From contig CAUYUJ010019281.1 of NCBI GenBank assembly GCA_963575745.1, positions 476,274 through 540,273 of the forward strand: a stretch of DNA of 64,000 bases. The letters are read 5' to 3'. How positions within the stretch are numbered: the first letter of the stretch is position 1; every line of letters begins with the position of its first letter. Both the position numbers and the translations under genes were made by a program. The notes under the pieces are model-generated. The model made no database searches. It was not told where the DNA came from and saw only the letters and a list, made by a program, of their open reading frames with translations. The DNA is from Prorocentrum cordatum (taxonomy: Eukaryota > Sar > Dinophyceae > Prorocentrales > Prorocentraceae). Positions 1 through 10,570 of this stretch are shown piece after piece.

Positions 1-870
1 ACAAACCGGCTGCTCTCGAGCGGGCGGGGGGCCAAACGCCCAAGGCGACCCGACACCATCCTCGAGGAGGACCGCTTCCACCACGAACTTGCATTCAACC
101 AGGAGGGCGTCGCATATGAGGCGGACTCGACTGCACGCTGAATTTCTTGCACACCTTGAGGTAAAGTAACTTCTCCTGGCCCTGGTACTAGGTGAATATT
201 TCCTAGCATAGCGGGGTCGCGCTGCAGCGCAATAAGAACGATCTGCTGCTTGCACGCGGCAGCAATGTCCTGGCTGGCACTGCTAGCGCAGTTCTGCGAG
301 GCGAAGATGGCACGATGAAGGACACGATGCACCTCGGTACCGCGATTTCCATGAAGACCGGTTCAGGCGAAGCCTCTGGCATCAGAAAAGAACGGACCTC
401 AGGGTTTAGCAGCGAGGGCTCTGTGACCTGCACAGGCGAAGAGTTTGACGGGGCATCATGTTGCCAGATGGCGGGCAGCCGAGGGGAAGAAGCAGGCTGC
501 GGAACAGGTTCCCGAGCAGCTTGATGACCAACATAGCCCGGCCGATCCCAACCCATAGGGAGAGGGCAAAGGGAGAGGGCGGTCAAGAGCATTGCTTTTA
601 TGATGGACGCCAGGAGCCTGAGCAGGACCGGAGCGGACAAGGCCGCAAGCTTGCGCCAAGTCGCGTACGTCGGCAACGACAGGCACGCGACCGACGCGTG
701 CCGCGTAGCCGAGCCTCCGCGCAGCGGCGAGGAGTGGCGGCCTCGATCGGCAGCTGATAGCACCATGCCAGACAAGTTGACCTTGTGTCTCGCGGCCGCC
801 AGCGCCTGCAGGGCGGCGCCCGACGGGGGCAGCACGCGTGGGCCTGGACCGTAACCTGAGGAAAACGCGA
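1..870. other. No confident gene
   Basis: Several short frames are open on both strands, including a + frame from ATG at 600 to a stop near 854 and a minus frame across 203-835. None has a recognisable domain, a convincing codon bias or good splice sites. A GTAAAG donor-like site lies at about 171 after a short open stretch. This may be genic, but I cannot name a gene. Confidence 0.3.
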
Positions 871-937
871 GCTACATGAAATGGGGGCGGGTGTGGGCCT
901 GGGGCGGAGGCAGGGGGGCGTGAGGGGTAGGAGGAGC

Positions 938-1085
938 AGGAGGGGCAGGGAGGGAGAGGAGGAGAAGGAGGAGGAGGAGGAGGAGGAGGAGGAGGAGGAA
1001 GGGGGAGGAGGAGAGGAAGGACAAGGAAGGAGCAGGAGAAGGATGAGGATTTGGAGAGGGAGGGAGGGAGGGAGGGAGGGATTGA
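938..1085. repeat. GGA/GGGA microsatellite
   Basis: Purine-only tract of GGA and GGGA units. It makes long Glu/Gly or Pro/Ser-Leu frames that are not genes. Confidence 0.9.
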
Positions 1086-1104
1086 GGGAGGGAGTCGAGG
1101 AGGG

Positions 1105-1293
1105 ATGACGCCGTCACCCGCAGGGGGCCTCGGCCTGTTCCGGCACTCGGACGCGCTCGGGCGCTGGGAGAGCTGGCGGCACGCCCAGCAGGACGACGTG
1201 GCGGTGCTGCGGTCGCTCCGCTCGAAGCGGGAGGCCCGCTGGGAGAGCGCCGTCGCCGGCGGCGGCGGCGTGGACAACGACCCGGAGATCCTG
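1105..1293 (+). CDS. Candidate exon, unknown protein
   Basis: From the ATG at 1105 the frame has strong G/C third positions and a natural-looking composition (GLFRHSDALGRWESWRHAQQ, then a basic helix-like stretch and a Gly run, ending VDNDPEIL). The open frame continues beyond 1293 only into AT-richer, non-coding-looking sequence, so an exon end near 1293 with a GC-type donor (GCGAAC) is suggested. A second short stretch near 1463-1515 also looks coding but has a TGA just upstream in its best frame. The family is not recognised and the upstream GGA tract makes the start uncertain. Confidence 0.33.
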
Positions 1294-1563
1294 GCGAACT
1301 TTTCACACCGGGCGATTTTGCTTCGTTTCTGGCCCGGGGACCATCATAGCTCGATCTGGCTCGACGGATGCCGCCGAAGGGTGGGGTCCAGGGCCCGGGT
1401 TCTCGGGTTGTGTTTTGTTTCTCGCGAGGTTGCAATTGTTTTGCAGCGTCGGAGCGCAGGGAGTGACGACGCGGCTTCTTTATCGACGACTACGTCGGCG
1501 ACGGCGGCGCAGGCGGTATGTCACCATTCGAATCCCAGGCCTAGCCGCCGCCCTCGAGAATTT

Positions 1564-1845
1564 CTAAGTATCGTGCCCCCTCTGAAGGGCTTCTGGGGGA
1601 CCTCTTGGGGCATCTTTTCGGCCTCTTGGGGGCCTTTTGGGGTCTCTTGGGGGCCACTTGGTGGCCTCTTTGGGCCTCCTGGGCGCCTCTTGGGGGCTCC
1701 TGGGGACCTCTGGCGGCGGAAGGCTCGGATTTTCGGTTCGTGTTCCCTCTTTGGGCCTCTTTTTGGGCCGTCTTGGGGCCCTCTGGGGCGGTTTTGGACA
1801 TCTCTTGGGCCGTCTTGGGGCCCTCATGGGGCGTTTTGGGGCCCT
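1564..1845. repeat. CTTGGGGGCCTC-type degenerate repeat
   Basis: Imperfect repeats of about 10-20 bp with the core TCTTGGGGGCC. The same family recurs at 10343-10420, 12350-12480 and as a large array at 35580-38835. The copia element's left end lies inside this stretch. Confidence 0.8.
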
Positions 1846-1857
1846 CTTGTGTGAAGA

Positions 1858-2179
1858 TGAGAGTTTCAGGGACAGCCCGAAACGCAGTAGATAAGCAGCT
1901 ATTGAGTTGAACGCCCTTGTCAAGGGGCTTGAGGAGTGTTATGTTGCATGATATGCCATGTTGTGTTTCCATGGCCGCTTGCTTCTCAAACGATATCAGG
2001 GGATCCCTTTTTTGTGCCAGACAGCGATAACAAGTTATCAGATGTGTTCCAGTCTTTGATTGGGGTTTCCCTGATTTCATCAGCTGTGTGTGTGGTGCGA
2101 CCAGTACAATTTCATATTGATCGACCGAGCGGATCTTACAGCTCGAGGAAAAGAGGCTCAGAATCACTAACATTGACAC
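1858..2179 (+). repeat. 5' LTR of the copia element
   Basis: It begins TGAGAGTTTCAGGGACAGCC and ends near CATTGACA(C). It matches 10021-10342 along its whole length with about 20 substitutions or small indels. The TG...CA ends are as expected for LTRs. The left boundary could be up to 8 bp further left. Confidence 0.9.
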
Positions 2180-2199
2180 TGGTAGTGCGGAGCTGTGCG
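2180..2199 (+). other. Primer-binding site
   Basis: TGGTAGTGCGGAGC begins directly after the LTR. A PBS starting TGGTA is usual in copia elements primed by initiator Met-tRNA; the match to a dinoflagellate tRNA was not tested. Confidence 0.55.
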
Positions 2200-2319
2200 T
2201 TTCGAGACGGCCTATGCTATTCCATTGGTGCAGTTTCATAGCGCTATTGCATATCAAGACCTGTTCTGCGAAGTTCGGGCAACCACTCACCTTCGAGAAC
2301 ACGTTCTCGATCACCGACC

Positions 2320-2578
2320 TCACAGAGTTCACAGACTTCACAGAGGCTGAACTCACAGAGTTCCCAGACCTCACAGAGTCGGACCTCGCAGAGTTTCCAG
2401 ACCTCACAGGCCTCACAGAGTTCAAAGACCTCACAGAGTTCTCCACAGAGTTCAAAGACCTCACAGAGTTCAAAGACCTCACAGAGTTCACAGACCTCAC
2501 AGAGTTCACAGACCTCACAGAGTTCATAGACCTCACAGAGTTCAAGGACATCACAGAGTTCAAAGACCCAACATATTT
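2320..2578 (+). repeat. 18-bp tandem repeat in the copia leader
   Basis: About 13 imperfect copies of CACAGAGTTCACAGACCT lie between PBS and Gag start. The unit is six codons long and keeps an upstream + frame open as repeats of Thr-Glu-Phe-Thr/Lys-Asp-Leu. Variants replace CACAG by AAAG or CCCAG. Confidence 0.85.
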
Positions 2579-2585
2579 CGACACC

Positions 2586-3890
2586 ATGGCGCAGGTACAA
2601 GATAGACGGAAGAGTGCACATGTTTGGCCAGACAAAGACGGCACACCCTGTTATGATGGAGACGCAGCTTCAGCAGAAGAATGAGATGAAAGAGTACGGC
2701 TTGGTTTTCTGGGCGCAGAGACAGCAGAGCAGAATAATAATTTCATTTGCAAATGTCAAGAACGGCCTCACAGACAGAGCGTGGACGCTGGGCCACAAGG
2801 ATGAGAAGATATCAGTGTCGGCTTCCACGAGGTTGCTCAAGAAGGGCAACACGGCAGACGAGAAGGAAAAGGCAATCGAGGACGCACTCGACATTTTGAT
2901 CAAATGCGCGCGGGCACATTGCGAGAAGGTGGCCCCACTACAGAAGCACAAGGCCTTCCTTGATTACTTCAAGCGTGGTCATCGGCGGCCCAACGAACCG
3001 ATAAAGAACTTTATCCAGCGAGGGAGAGACTCATACGAGAAGCTGAAGGACCTCACAGGCGGCAGCACGCAGGTTTCGGAAGACTTGCGAACATTTTTTC
3101 TTACTAGACATGTGTGGCATCACAGAGGCGCAGCACAAAACATTCCTGGGCCAGGCACAGAACGAATACGATGGGGATGCGATATGCGAGGTATTGGAGA
3201 TACAACTCGACGGCATCGACGCTCAGCGACGACAGCCAGGTGGGCGACAGCATGGAGGACGCAAGTTCAGGTGGAACTCAGCCTTTACAGCGGACCTCGA
3301 CGAGGACGACGGGAACGAGGACGAACCGGAGGATGCAGAAGACAGTGGTGGAGACGACGACGGAGAAGAGATGGAGGCTTTGTCCGCCGCAGTGGAGGAG
3401 CTCGAGCAGGCCATGGCCATCGTGGACGTCAACGACCTCAGTGGAGAGGAGGTGCAGGTGTTCGCGTTTGAGGCTCAAAGGCTTGGTGGAGCTGTCGCGG
3501 CCAAAGGCCGCGGACGTGGCAAGGGCAGCTCGGGTTCAACGGGCTCAAACTACACTCGGCAGCGCCAATTCATGAAGGACGGCAAGACGAATCGTGGATT
3601 TCGGCAGGGGAAAACATACATCGACTTCGACGGGAAGATCGGCTTCGGATCGAAGGATCTCCAGGACAAGCTGGGGGCCTTCCAGAAAGTAAGCAAGTGT
3701 GGAGCGTGCGGCGAAGCTGGACACTGGCCTGGAGACCCGGAGTGCAGCAAGACCAAGAAGTCCACCGCCGGAGGCAAAGCTCGAGGACGAGGCAAAGGTG
3801 GCGGACGCGCTGGAGGTTTTCTGGCACGCACCGGCCTGGCAGCGGCTATGCTGGCGACAGGAGTCACCAGACCCACCGAGGTCTACATGA
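2586..3890 (+). pseudogene. copia Gag with zinc knuckle (frameshifted)
   Basis: The likely start is the ATG at 2586 (MAQVQDRRKSAHVWPDKDG), directly after the leader repeat. It resembles the Trp-rich N-terminus of dinoflagellate copia Gag. The frame then shifts near 2680 into a capsid-like helical segment (about 2690-3095), and a one-base indel at the T-run 3094-3100 moves it to the frame used downstream. A CCHC zinc knuckle (CGACGEAGHWPGDPEC) lies at 3698-3745 with C-x2-C-x4-H-x6-C spacing. The region after the knuckle is Lys/Gly/Arg-rich. Role by family: RNA packaging and particle formation. Confidence 0.85.
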
Positions 3891-4657
3891 TCGAGCCGAC
3901 GCACAACCACATCGACGATGCGATCAACCCGATCACTCAGGTCAACGACGAGATGTTAGACACGATGGCAGCAGACCAAGTGGTACCTCCCGGGTACATT
4001 GTCCTAGACACGGCAGCCTTGGCACCGTGCGGTGGAGATCGAGCGATCGACAGCCATCTCGAGAAGTTCGAGCTGGCGGACATACAAATGCCGACGCAGA
4101 CCATCTTCAAGGGCATCAACACCTCGGCCCCCATCAAGGCCGAGAGTACTCAAGCAGTACCAAGCGCCATCCAAGGAGGGGATTGCACGCTCAACTTCGA
4201 GAGGCTACCAAACTCAGATGCTCCTATGCTCATGAGCTTGGACCAGATGGACGCCATAGATGCAGTCATCAAGGTCAAGAGCAACCAGGTGATATTCAAG
4301 AAGATATCCGAGCAGCCCGTGAAGATCTCGCGCTCGCGGAAGAACCACCTGATGATTAACGTCGCCGACTTTCCAAAGGAACCGACGCAGCTCGAGGCAC
4401 CGACGATCAGCACAAAGGCGCTGGATGCATGGACGGTTGAGAAGGAGGACGAGTTGCAATATATGACAGCGGTCATCGAGACGATCGCGACTGCGGTGAA
4501 TGACACCGGTATCATGACCAAGTCCCGGAAGAAGCAGGTGGACGTCTGGATCGCGGACAACGCATTGGAACAGCGTGCGACCTGGAATATACTACGCAAG
4601 GATCAACATCGACTGTTTGTCCCTAGGACGGTAGTGAAGGAGATCTACGGCGGATAG
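3891..4657 (+). pseudogene. copia aspartic protease region
   Basis: The stretch continues the Gag frame. GYIVLDTAALAPCGG, with the Asp codon at 4007, corresponds to the retropepsin active site; the third residue is Ala instead of the usual Gly, so DTA. About 90 residues on, a hydrophobic stretch (DAPMLMSLDQMDAIDAVI) matches the flap-to-dimer part of copia proteases. The frame meets a TAG at 4655, and reading through it leads directly into the methyltransferase-like domain. Role by family: polyprotein cleavage. Confidence 0.75.
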
Positions 4658-5242
4658 TGCAACGTCACGAAGCTCGCAGGCAGCCGTGGACTCAGGACTG
4701 GCCAATGCAAGGACCTACGCACCACTGGCGACGACTTGCTACTGCCAAGTGTTCAAGTAGCTACGATGCGGGAGATCGAGGATGCGGATCCGCACCTCGC
4801 GATCGCGCCGTTTCCGTGTGACGGCCTCTCGCCTATCAACAATTTCTACTCAGAGAAGGAGCGGCGCAGGCGCCGCGCGAAGGCACTGGCGCATGTACGA
4901 TTTGCTTTACACATCGTCAAGCATAGACTGACCCATGGCAGACATGTTTTACTGGAGAACCCTTTGTGTTCACAGGTGTGGAACATCATCAAGGGCGAGC
5001 TCCCACCGGAGCTGATCTGGGTTCGGCGTGACCAGTGTGTCTTCGACCTACGAGATGATCGTGGGGAGTTGCTTCAGAAGCCAACGAGGTTTGTGGCGAC
5101 AGCAGTGGCATTGGCATGCGCATTGGAAGTTCGGTGTACCGGAGATCACGGACATGGTGAAGTTCAAGGCCGAGGCGGCAAGTCACGTGATTTTGCAGTC
5201 TGGACCCCGGACTGGGCAGAAAGGATCCTCGAGGGCACATAG
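4658..5242 (+). pseudogene. C5-methyltransferase-like domain in copia pol
   Basis: It is in frame with the protease across the TAG at 4655. LAIAPFPCDGLSPIN (about 4798-4842) aligns with motif IV of cytosine-C5 methyltransferases (PPCQGFS type). A basic helix follows, then GRHVLLENPLCSQVW (motif VI, ENV/EHP type) and DQCVFDL with KPTRF, like the DQC-xxG...RKRTR block near motif VIII. Motif I upstream (about 4658-4700) is not clear. The catalytic Cys of motif IV is present, but the first Pro of PPC is separated (PFPC). It lies between protease and integrase. Activity is doubtful, and the frame ends at a TAG at 5240. Confidence 0.65.
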
Positions 5243-5349
5243 AAACAATACGAGTTGGAGAAGCTTCTGGGTGGAAAGATCATCCTGTGAGTTCCCGACG
5301 CCACTGACGCATGCCTCGCTACAGGCTTCACGTCGAGCTGAGGGCTCAT

Positions 5350-6560
5350 CCTGGGCTCAGACGCGGAGACCTATCAACAATGGCAGCAAGTACCAGCAGC
5401 ACTCAAGGCGGCAACCAAGAAGCTACACGTTCAGTTTTCACATGCACTTCGAGGCGACGACTTGGCACGACATATCCAAGCAGGTGGTGGATCGCCGGCG
5501 GCGGCTTCAGCGGCAGAGCTATTCAAGTGTGAGCTGTGCGACTCTCAGCAACGACCGCCAGCGCATCCCATCGCAAGCCTACCGAAGTGGACCAAGTTCA
5601 ACCAACGTCTTGGTATGGACATCGCCTACGTGCCTGACCTGAACGGCAACATGCACGCCTACCTGCTAATGCTGGACCTGGCCACCGATTACACCGCCAT
5701 ACAATGGATGATCAGCGGTGGCAACCGCTAGCCAAGCCCCACTTCAAGTCACGCCAAGACGGCTTTCGTGGAGGGGTGGCAGCGGACACGATTGACCCCG
5801 CAGCGGTTTCAGATTGACCAGGATGCGGCCTTTCGTCTGGAGTTCGAAGCTCTCTGCGAAGATCTCGGAGTTCCATGCATTCCAGTTGCCCCAGAACAAC
5901 ATCATCAACATGGAAAGGTGGAGCGGAAGATTCGGTTCTTCAAGGAGATGGCCACCAAGGTGTTTCGCGAGCTCGAGGTGAAGGATGACGAGAGCGCCAA
6001 GGTCGCCGGTCACCAGATTGCTCAGACCATGGACCGTCTATCGAACAACAAAGGTGTTTCCCCAGCGCAGTGGGTCCGTGGAGAGAACCCATCACTACCG
6101 GCATCTCTTGGAGATATCAATACTGATCCTGTTGTTGCAGGTCAGGTTGCACATGGATCTCTCATGTGGCATCGCCTACGGCTTCAAGAAGCATGCGAGG
6201 TCGCATTTCACCAAGCGGCCAACAGGTCAGCCCTACGACGAGCGGTGCTATCAAAGACGCGACCTCAGCCTGGACCTTCCGAGCGCGGCGAATGGGTTCA
6301 CTACTGGCGTGCAGGTGGAGGAAAACGCGATCTACATCGTAAATGGCAGGGGCCAGCACGTGTGATTGGGAGGGACCAGTTCGGCTACTGGCTTATCCAC
6401 AACGGCGTGCCCATTCTGGCTGGACCTAATATCCTCCGGAGGTCGACGCTCAATGAGATCGAGGATCGCATTCCTGGAGATCAGCGTGAATGGCGAGGAG
6501 TTCTGCATGGGCAGCGCGGCTTCGTGGATTTGCGCAATACCGCGTTCACTGAACCACGAC
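5350..6560 (+). pseudogene. copia integrase
   Basis: An N-terminal zinc-binding arrangement is visible (KLHVQFSHA, then FKCELC at about 5515-5540), followed by the catalytic core. The first Asp is in FNQRLGMDIAYV (about 5605-5640), the second in FQIDQDAAF (about 5816) and the Glu in HGKVERK (about 5921), spaced close to 35 residues. A C-terminal GPARVIGRDQFGYWLIHNG segment (about 6354-6410) resembles the beta-barrel DNA-binding domain. An in-frame TAG at 5729 splits the core, and two TGA codons lie just upstream. Integrase before RT fixes the copia order. Role by family: insertion of the cDNA. Confidence 0.88.
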
Positions 6561-8280
6561 AGCCTCTACAACCTGGGATCCAACCACGACCGCCACCGGA
6601 TCAGCCACCAGATCATGTGCCACCTCCAGCACTGCAGGGACAAGACATGGAGGAAGTTCGAGATCGCGATGCTGATCCTGAAGGCCAACCTCCTGCACAG
6701 CGAAGGCGAGTTGAAGCAGAGTGGCCAGAAGGTTCGTGGAATATCCCAGAGTCGTGGGCCATGCTCATTGGCTCACAGCCTCGTGGACCCTACGACGCCA
6801 TCCTTGCAACCAGGATTGCACGATGCACGATGACACAACTACATGAGGAAGATGTTATACCCCGAGATCGGCTACTACGGCGACGTATCTTTGACTACAA
6901 CACCAAGGTGATGATGGGGGACCTGGCGCGCAACAGCCTGGATGTGCCTTTCGACGTTCCTCTGGTACGAGATATGGACATGACCGACATTGTGGTAGAT
7001 TGCACTGATCGGACAGCGCAGGACCCTTCGGGAGGACAAGCCCCTGGAGGTGTTCCTGAGGGCACTGAACCTCAAGGGGCTCCTCAGTCCTATGGACCGG
7101 ACAACCCGGCTCCAGCACGGGCGGCTACTCCGGGGGCGAGCAGCGCACCGCCTACCATCTCTGCGGATCCTGATGCAGACAGTGCCCGCCAGCGTCAGCG
7201 AGCACGACAACACGCCAATCGCGATCAAGGCGAGAGGCGGAGGCTTAAGAGGAAGATACCAGCATCGGACACCATATACCAGAGTCGAGCACATATCGGC
7301 CGCAATACGCTGACGACAGCAAACGACAAAAGGATACGTACCGCATATTCGACCAACCAGGTTATGTGCGAGTCGTTCGCAGCTGAACGAGCCGATCGTG
7401 CTACCATAGGCGAGATGGATATCAAGGAGGTGTTGAGATACGACGATCAATGCAGCAGGGAGCGCACCGAGAAATGCTTCAACGCGCTCATCAAGGAATG
7501 GAGTACCTGGACCAAGTACGACGCAGTTACGGTCATCGCCCCTGCAATGGCCAAGCAGATTGGCAAGTCGTTGCAGATCGAGAGCCGCGCAGTTTGGACA
7601 AACAAAGGCAGCGACAACGATGCCAACTTCCAGCCCAAGTGTCGCATCGTGGGCAAAGGCTTCCAGGAGAAGTACGATGAGAAGCTACGACGAGATTCGC
7701 CGACATGCTCGCCTTTCATGCAGAAACTCTTGTGTAGCACTGCGGGGTGCAAGCGGCTTTCGTGCTTCACCGGAGACGCCGCTGGAGCTTTCCTGCAGGG
7801 CGTCAAGATCGAGAGAGAGCTGTACTTCAAGATGCCCAAGAACATGCCAGGGATGACCACTCCTGGACTGGAGGAAGGGAGCTTGCTCAAGCTCAACAAG
7901 AGCATCTATGGCACCAACGACGCGGCGAGGGCCTGGTACAAGCGGATTGTCCAGATCCTGAAGCAGGTCGGTTTCGAGCAGCTACAGTTCGAGACTGCGG
8001 CCTTCAAGCTTATGCACAATGGGGAGCTGGTGGGAGTCTTATGCTTACACGTGGATGACATGCTCATGGCTTTCGACATGGAGAAGAACCGCGAGTTCTG
8101 CGAGCAGATCATCAAGCAGCTGAAGGAGCAGGTCGAGTTCGGTGACTGGCGCGATCTCCAAGGCCCACCCGGAGGTGCTACCTTCACAGGCCGACGCTTC
8201 AAGCAGGACAAGGACTATGTCATCACGATCGACATGGACAACTACATTGACGGGATGACCGACTACCGCATGCCCCGTGA
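6561..8280 (+). pseudogene. copia reverse transcriptase
   Basis: A variable acidic/Pro-rich linker (6561-7400) leads to the RT. Visible blocks are AVWTNKG, CRIVGKGFQEKY (about 7632-7667), the motif A region CFTGDAAGAFLQG (about 7764-7800), LNKSIYGTNDAARAWYK (about 7891-7941) and the catalytic LHVDDMLMAF (about 8044-8073), the YVDD box with His for Tyr. The same frame runs from the integrase. It fails at CCCC near 8275, where one base must be skipped to continue into RNase H. Role by family: cDNA synthesis. Confidence 0.92.
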
Positions 8281-9161
8281 AAAGGGCCAAGCAGGACAAG
8301 GAACTACTCACAGCAGCCGAACATCGAGCACTGCGTGGCATGAACGGACAGGTTCAATGGGTAGTGAGGCTGCTGCTCCACAAATACAGTTTCGAGGCAT
8401 CAAGGCTGGCAGGCCAGATGACGAAGCCGACGGTACAGGACATGAAAGACATGAACAGTCTTGTGCGCTCTATCCGGCGCGAGGGGAAGATGCAGATGAT
8501 ATTTCGTGGTGGTTTTGATTTCGAGAAATCGGTCATCGTTGCATCGCGTGACGCGTTTTTCGACAACATGCCGAACCACAAGACCCAGCGTGGATTTTAT
8601 ACCATGGTGGGAGATGGTGCTATGATGGGCGATCACAACAAGCTATACCCATGCATGCTACTGGCCTGGTCAAGTGGACGGATTGGTCGTGCAGTACGCA
8701 GTGCCCTCTCGGCGGAGGCCTACAGTTGTTCTGAAGCTCAAGACGTCACATTCTGGACGCGTGCCGTGTGTGCAGATATCTTTCCAGCCAATAAGTTGGG
8801 ACATGAGTACCGTCAGGCAGCAGAAGAGTGGAAGGGTGTTCTGGTCACAGATTGTCGTTCTCTCTGGGATTGTGTGGTCAAGGAGCGTGTTCATGTATCA
8901 GATCGGAAGCTCTCCTTGGAAGCAGCTGTCATCAGGCAGTGCCAGCATGGAGGCATCAAATGGGTAAGATCTGAGCAGCAGCTGGCCGACGGCCTCACCA
9001 AGAAGATGGATACCCCGTACCAAGATCGATTTTTTTTTTCACGAGAACCTATGGACTTTCGGACCAGATCCCCGAGCACCCTAACTCAGAAAGCGGAAGC
9101 TGACCGACCCCTGGGACGAGATTCAGCGTGCTCAGCGAGTTTAGTTGCAGGAGGATGCTGA
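8277..9161 (+). pseudogene. copia RNase H
   Basis: It joins the RT frame after a one-base indel (VKRAKQDKELLTAAEHRALR is the usual RT-RNase H connection). RNase H signatures are ASRDAFFDN (about 8550), LSAEAYSCSEA (about 8705), LVTDCRSLWD (about 8843) and ADGLTKKM (about 8986), with acidic residues at the expected places. A ten-T run at about 9030 and a frame change after it disturb the C-terminus; the sequence resembling LRKRKLTDPWDEIQ continues in another frame with stops. Confidence 0.9.
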
Positions 9162-9358
9162 TTACCTGAACGCCAACTACGCCAAGCCCAAGGACTACAG
9201 TGCAGATGACGATATATCGAGGATTGATGTGCATGAGATGGCTTATCAGGCGGAAGTGAGCACATCTATGACTACTAGGACTTCGCGATGCATGCGTGCA
9301 GCTGTGTTTTTCCAGCATTTTGGCAAGCAGTTTTTCTTGAGGTACAACGTTGCCACAG

Positions 9359-9838
9359 ATGGCAGCAGCGGCTGCAGCAGTAGCCTCAACTGAACCTATG
9401 ATCGGCCAACAAGTTTCAACTTATGTTTTGGCCGAGCCGTTTGATCAATGGTCTCAGTTTGTGCTGTCCCCAGCTGGGACATCTGCAGCAGGAGTTTCAT
9501 TCGGTGCAGTTTTCATGGCTTTGATTTGCGTACTTTTGTTTATTGCCGCTCAGACATACAAGCCAGAGTTGGTGTCGACAACGGATGCAGTTTCGCATTC
9601 AGCCAGCTCCAGGGAGATCGTGGTAAGACCACCGGGCAATGGACTCAAACTGTCACCGAGCAGTGCTGCACGGAATATGGGCGATCTAGGAGTGACCCAC
9701 ATGCCCTACACATCGGACGTACAGAAGAAGCTCGAGGCTATGCCGGTGTATGCATTGCAGGGCATTTAGCGTGAAATGAACCTCCCAATGTCGGGGCTCA
9801 AAGCAGACCTCGTTCGGAGGATCCTTATGGAAAGCTGA
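9359..9838 (+). CDS. 3' frame with membrane helix and SAP-like motif
   Basis: From ATG at 9359 the frame encodes 136 residues to a TAG at 9767, and is open for 22 more codons after it to a TGA at 9836. Residues about 45-65 (GVSFGAVFMALICVLLFIAA) form one hydrophobic helix. The end, MPVYALQGI-stop-REMNLPMSG then LKADLVRRI, fits the two-helix SAP nucleic-acid-binding motif if the TAG is read through. It lies between RNase H and the PPT, where most copia elements have no gene. Function is unknown; an accessory membrane-anchored or Env-position protein is inference only. Confidence 0.6.
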
Positions 9839-10010
9839 TGGTTGTTCAAACTCGTTTTGTTTCGTTTCATGTTTGATGTGCGAACGGTTGATGTTCGGCT
9901 GGTCTGGGCCGAGCCTTTTATGTGATTTTTAGAGCACAACTCTTGTATGCAGAAGGTTATTTACGCATGGCTGCTGATCTCCAGTTTCTGAAGCTGCAAA
10001 GTTTATATTC

Positions 10011-10020
10011 TGTGGGAGGA
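10011..10020 (+). other. Polypurine tract
   Basis: GTGGGAGGA directly precedes the TG of the 3' LTR, the usual position for plus-strand priming. Confidence 0.6.
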
Positions 10021-10342
10021 TGAGAGTTTCAGGGACAGCCCGAAACGCAGTAGATAAGCAGCTATTGAGTTGGACGCCCTTGTCAAGGGGCTTGAGGAGT
10101 TCTATGTTGCATGATCTGCCATGTTGTGTTTCCATGGCCGTTTGCTTCTCAAACGCTATCAGGGGATCACCTGTTTGAGCCAGACAGCGATAACAAGCTA
10201 TCAGATGTGTTCCAGTCTTTGACTGGGTTTCCCTGATTCCATCAGCTGTGTGCGTGTGGTGCGACCAGCACCATTTCATATTGATCGACCGAGCGGATCT
10301 TACAGCTCGAGGAAAAGAGGCTCATAACCACTAACATTGACA
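10021..10342 (+). repeat. 3' LTR of the copia element
   Basis: Direct copy of 1858-2179 from TGAGAGTTTC to ATTGACA. Sequence after it returns to CTTGGGGGCATC repeat. Confidence 0.9.
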
Positions 10343-10420
10343 CTTGGGGGCATCTTGGGTCATCTTGGGGCTTCCTTGGGGCTCTCATGGGCCGTTTGGG
10401 AGCGTCGGGAAGCCCAAAAG
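10343..10420. repeat. CTTGGGG repeat, right flank of copia
   Basis: Continuation of the target repeat interrupted by the copia insertion. Confidence 0.7.
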
Positions 10421-10570
10421 GCGAGAACGCCCGAATTCTTTAACAAAACCCAAGGAGAATCAACTATTGGTTCCCGAGCCTCTCTGTGTTGGGTGCTCGT
10501 TTTGAATAGAGCACTGTGGTATCCACCTCCCGCCCTCTCCTCCTTCTTCTCTCCTGTGTTCGCGGTGCCC

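Larger units (their letters stand above)
1858..10342 (+). mobile_element. Ty1/copia LTR retrotransposon, decayed
   Basis: About 8.5 kb bounded by two direct LTRs of roughly 322 bp. Between them, in + order, are PBS, Gag with zinc knuckle, protease, a methyltransferase-like domain, integrase, RT, RNase H and a 3' membrane/SAP frame. Integrase ahead of RT defines Ty1/copia. Most of Gag-Pol lies in one frame (about 3095-8275) interrupted by stops at 4655, 5240, 5288, about 5336 and 5729, with frameshifts near 2680, 3098 and 8276, so this copy is not coding-competent. The LTRs differ at about 20 positions by eye, which argues against a very recent insertion. Both flanks belong to the same CTTGGGGG repeat. 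A 4-bp CTTG duplication is possible if the left boundary is moved to 1850, but the repetitive target makes this ambiguous. Confidence 0.93.

Noticed and set aside
203-835. Minus-strand frame of 210 codons
   Set aside because: No ATG in good context, no domain, codon use no better than the opposite strand.
2244-2621. Minus-strand Cys/Glu/Leu-rich frame, superficially a Cys-rich protein
   Set aside because: It is the reverse reading of the 18-bp leader repeat of the copia element.
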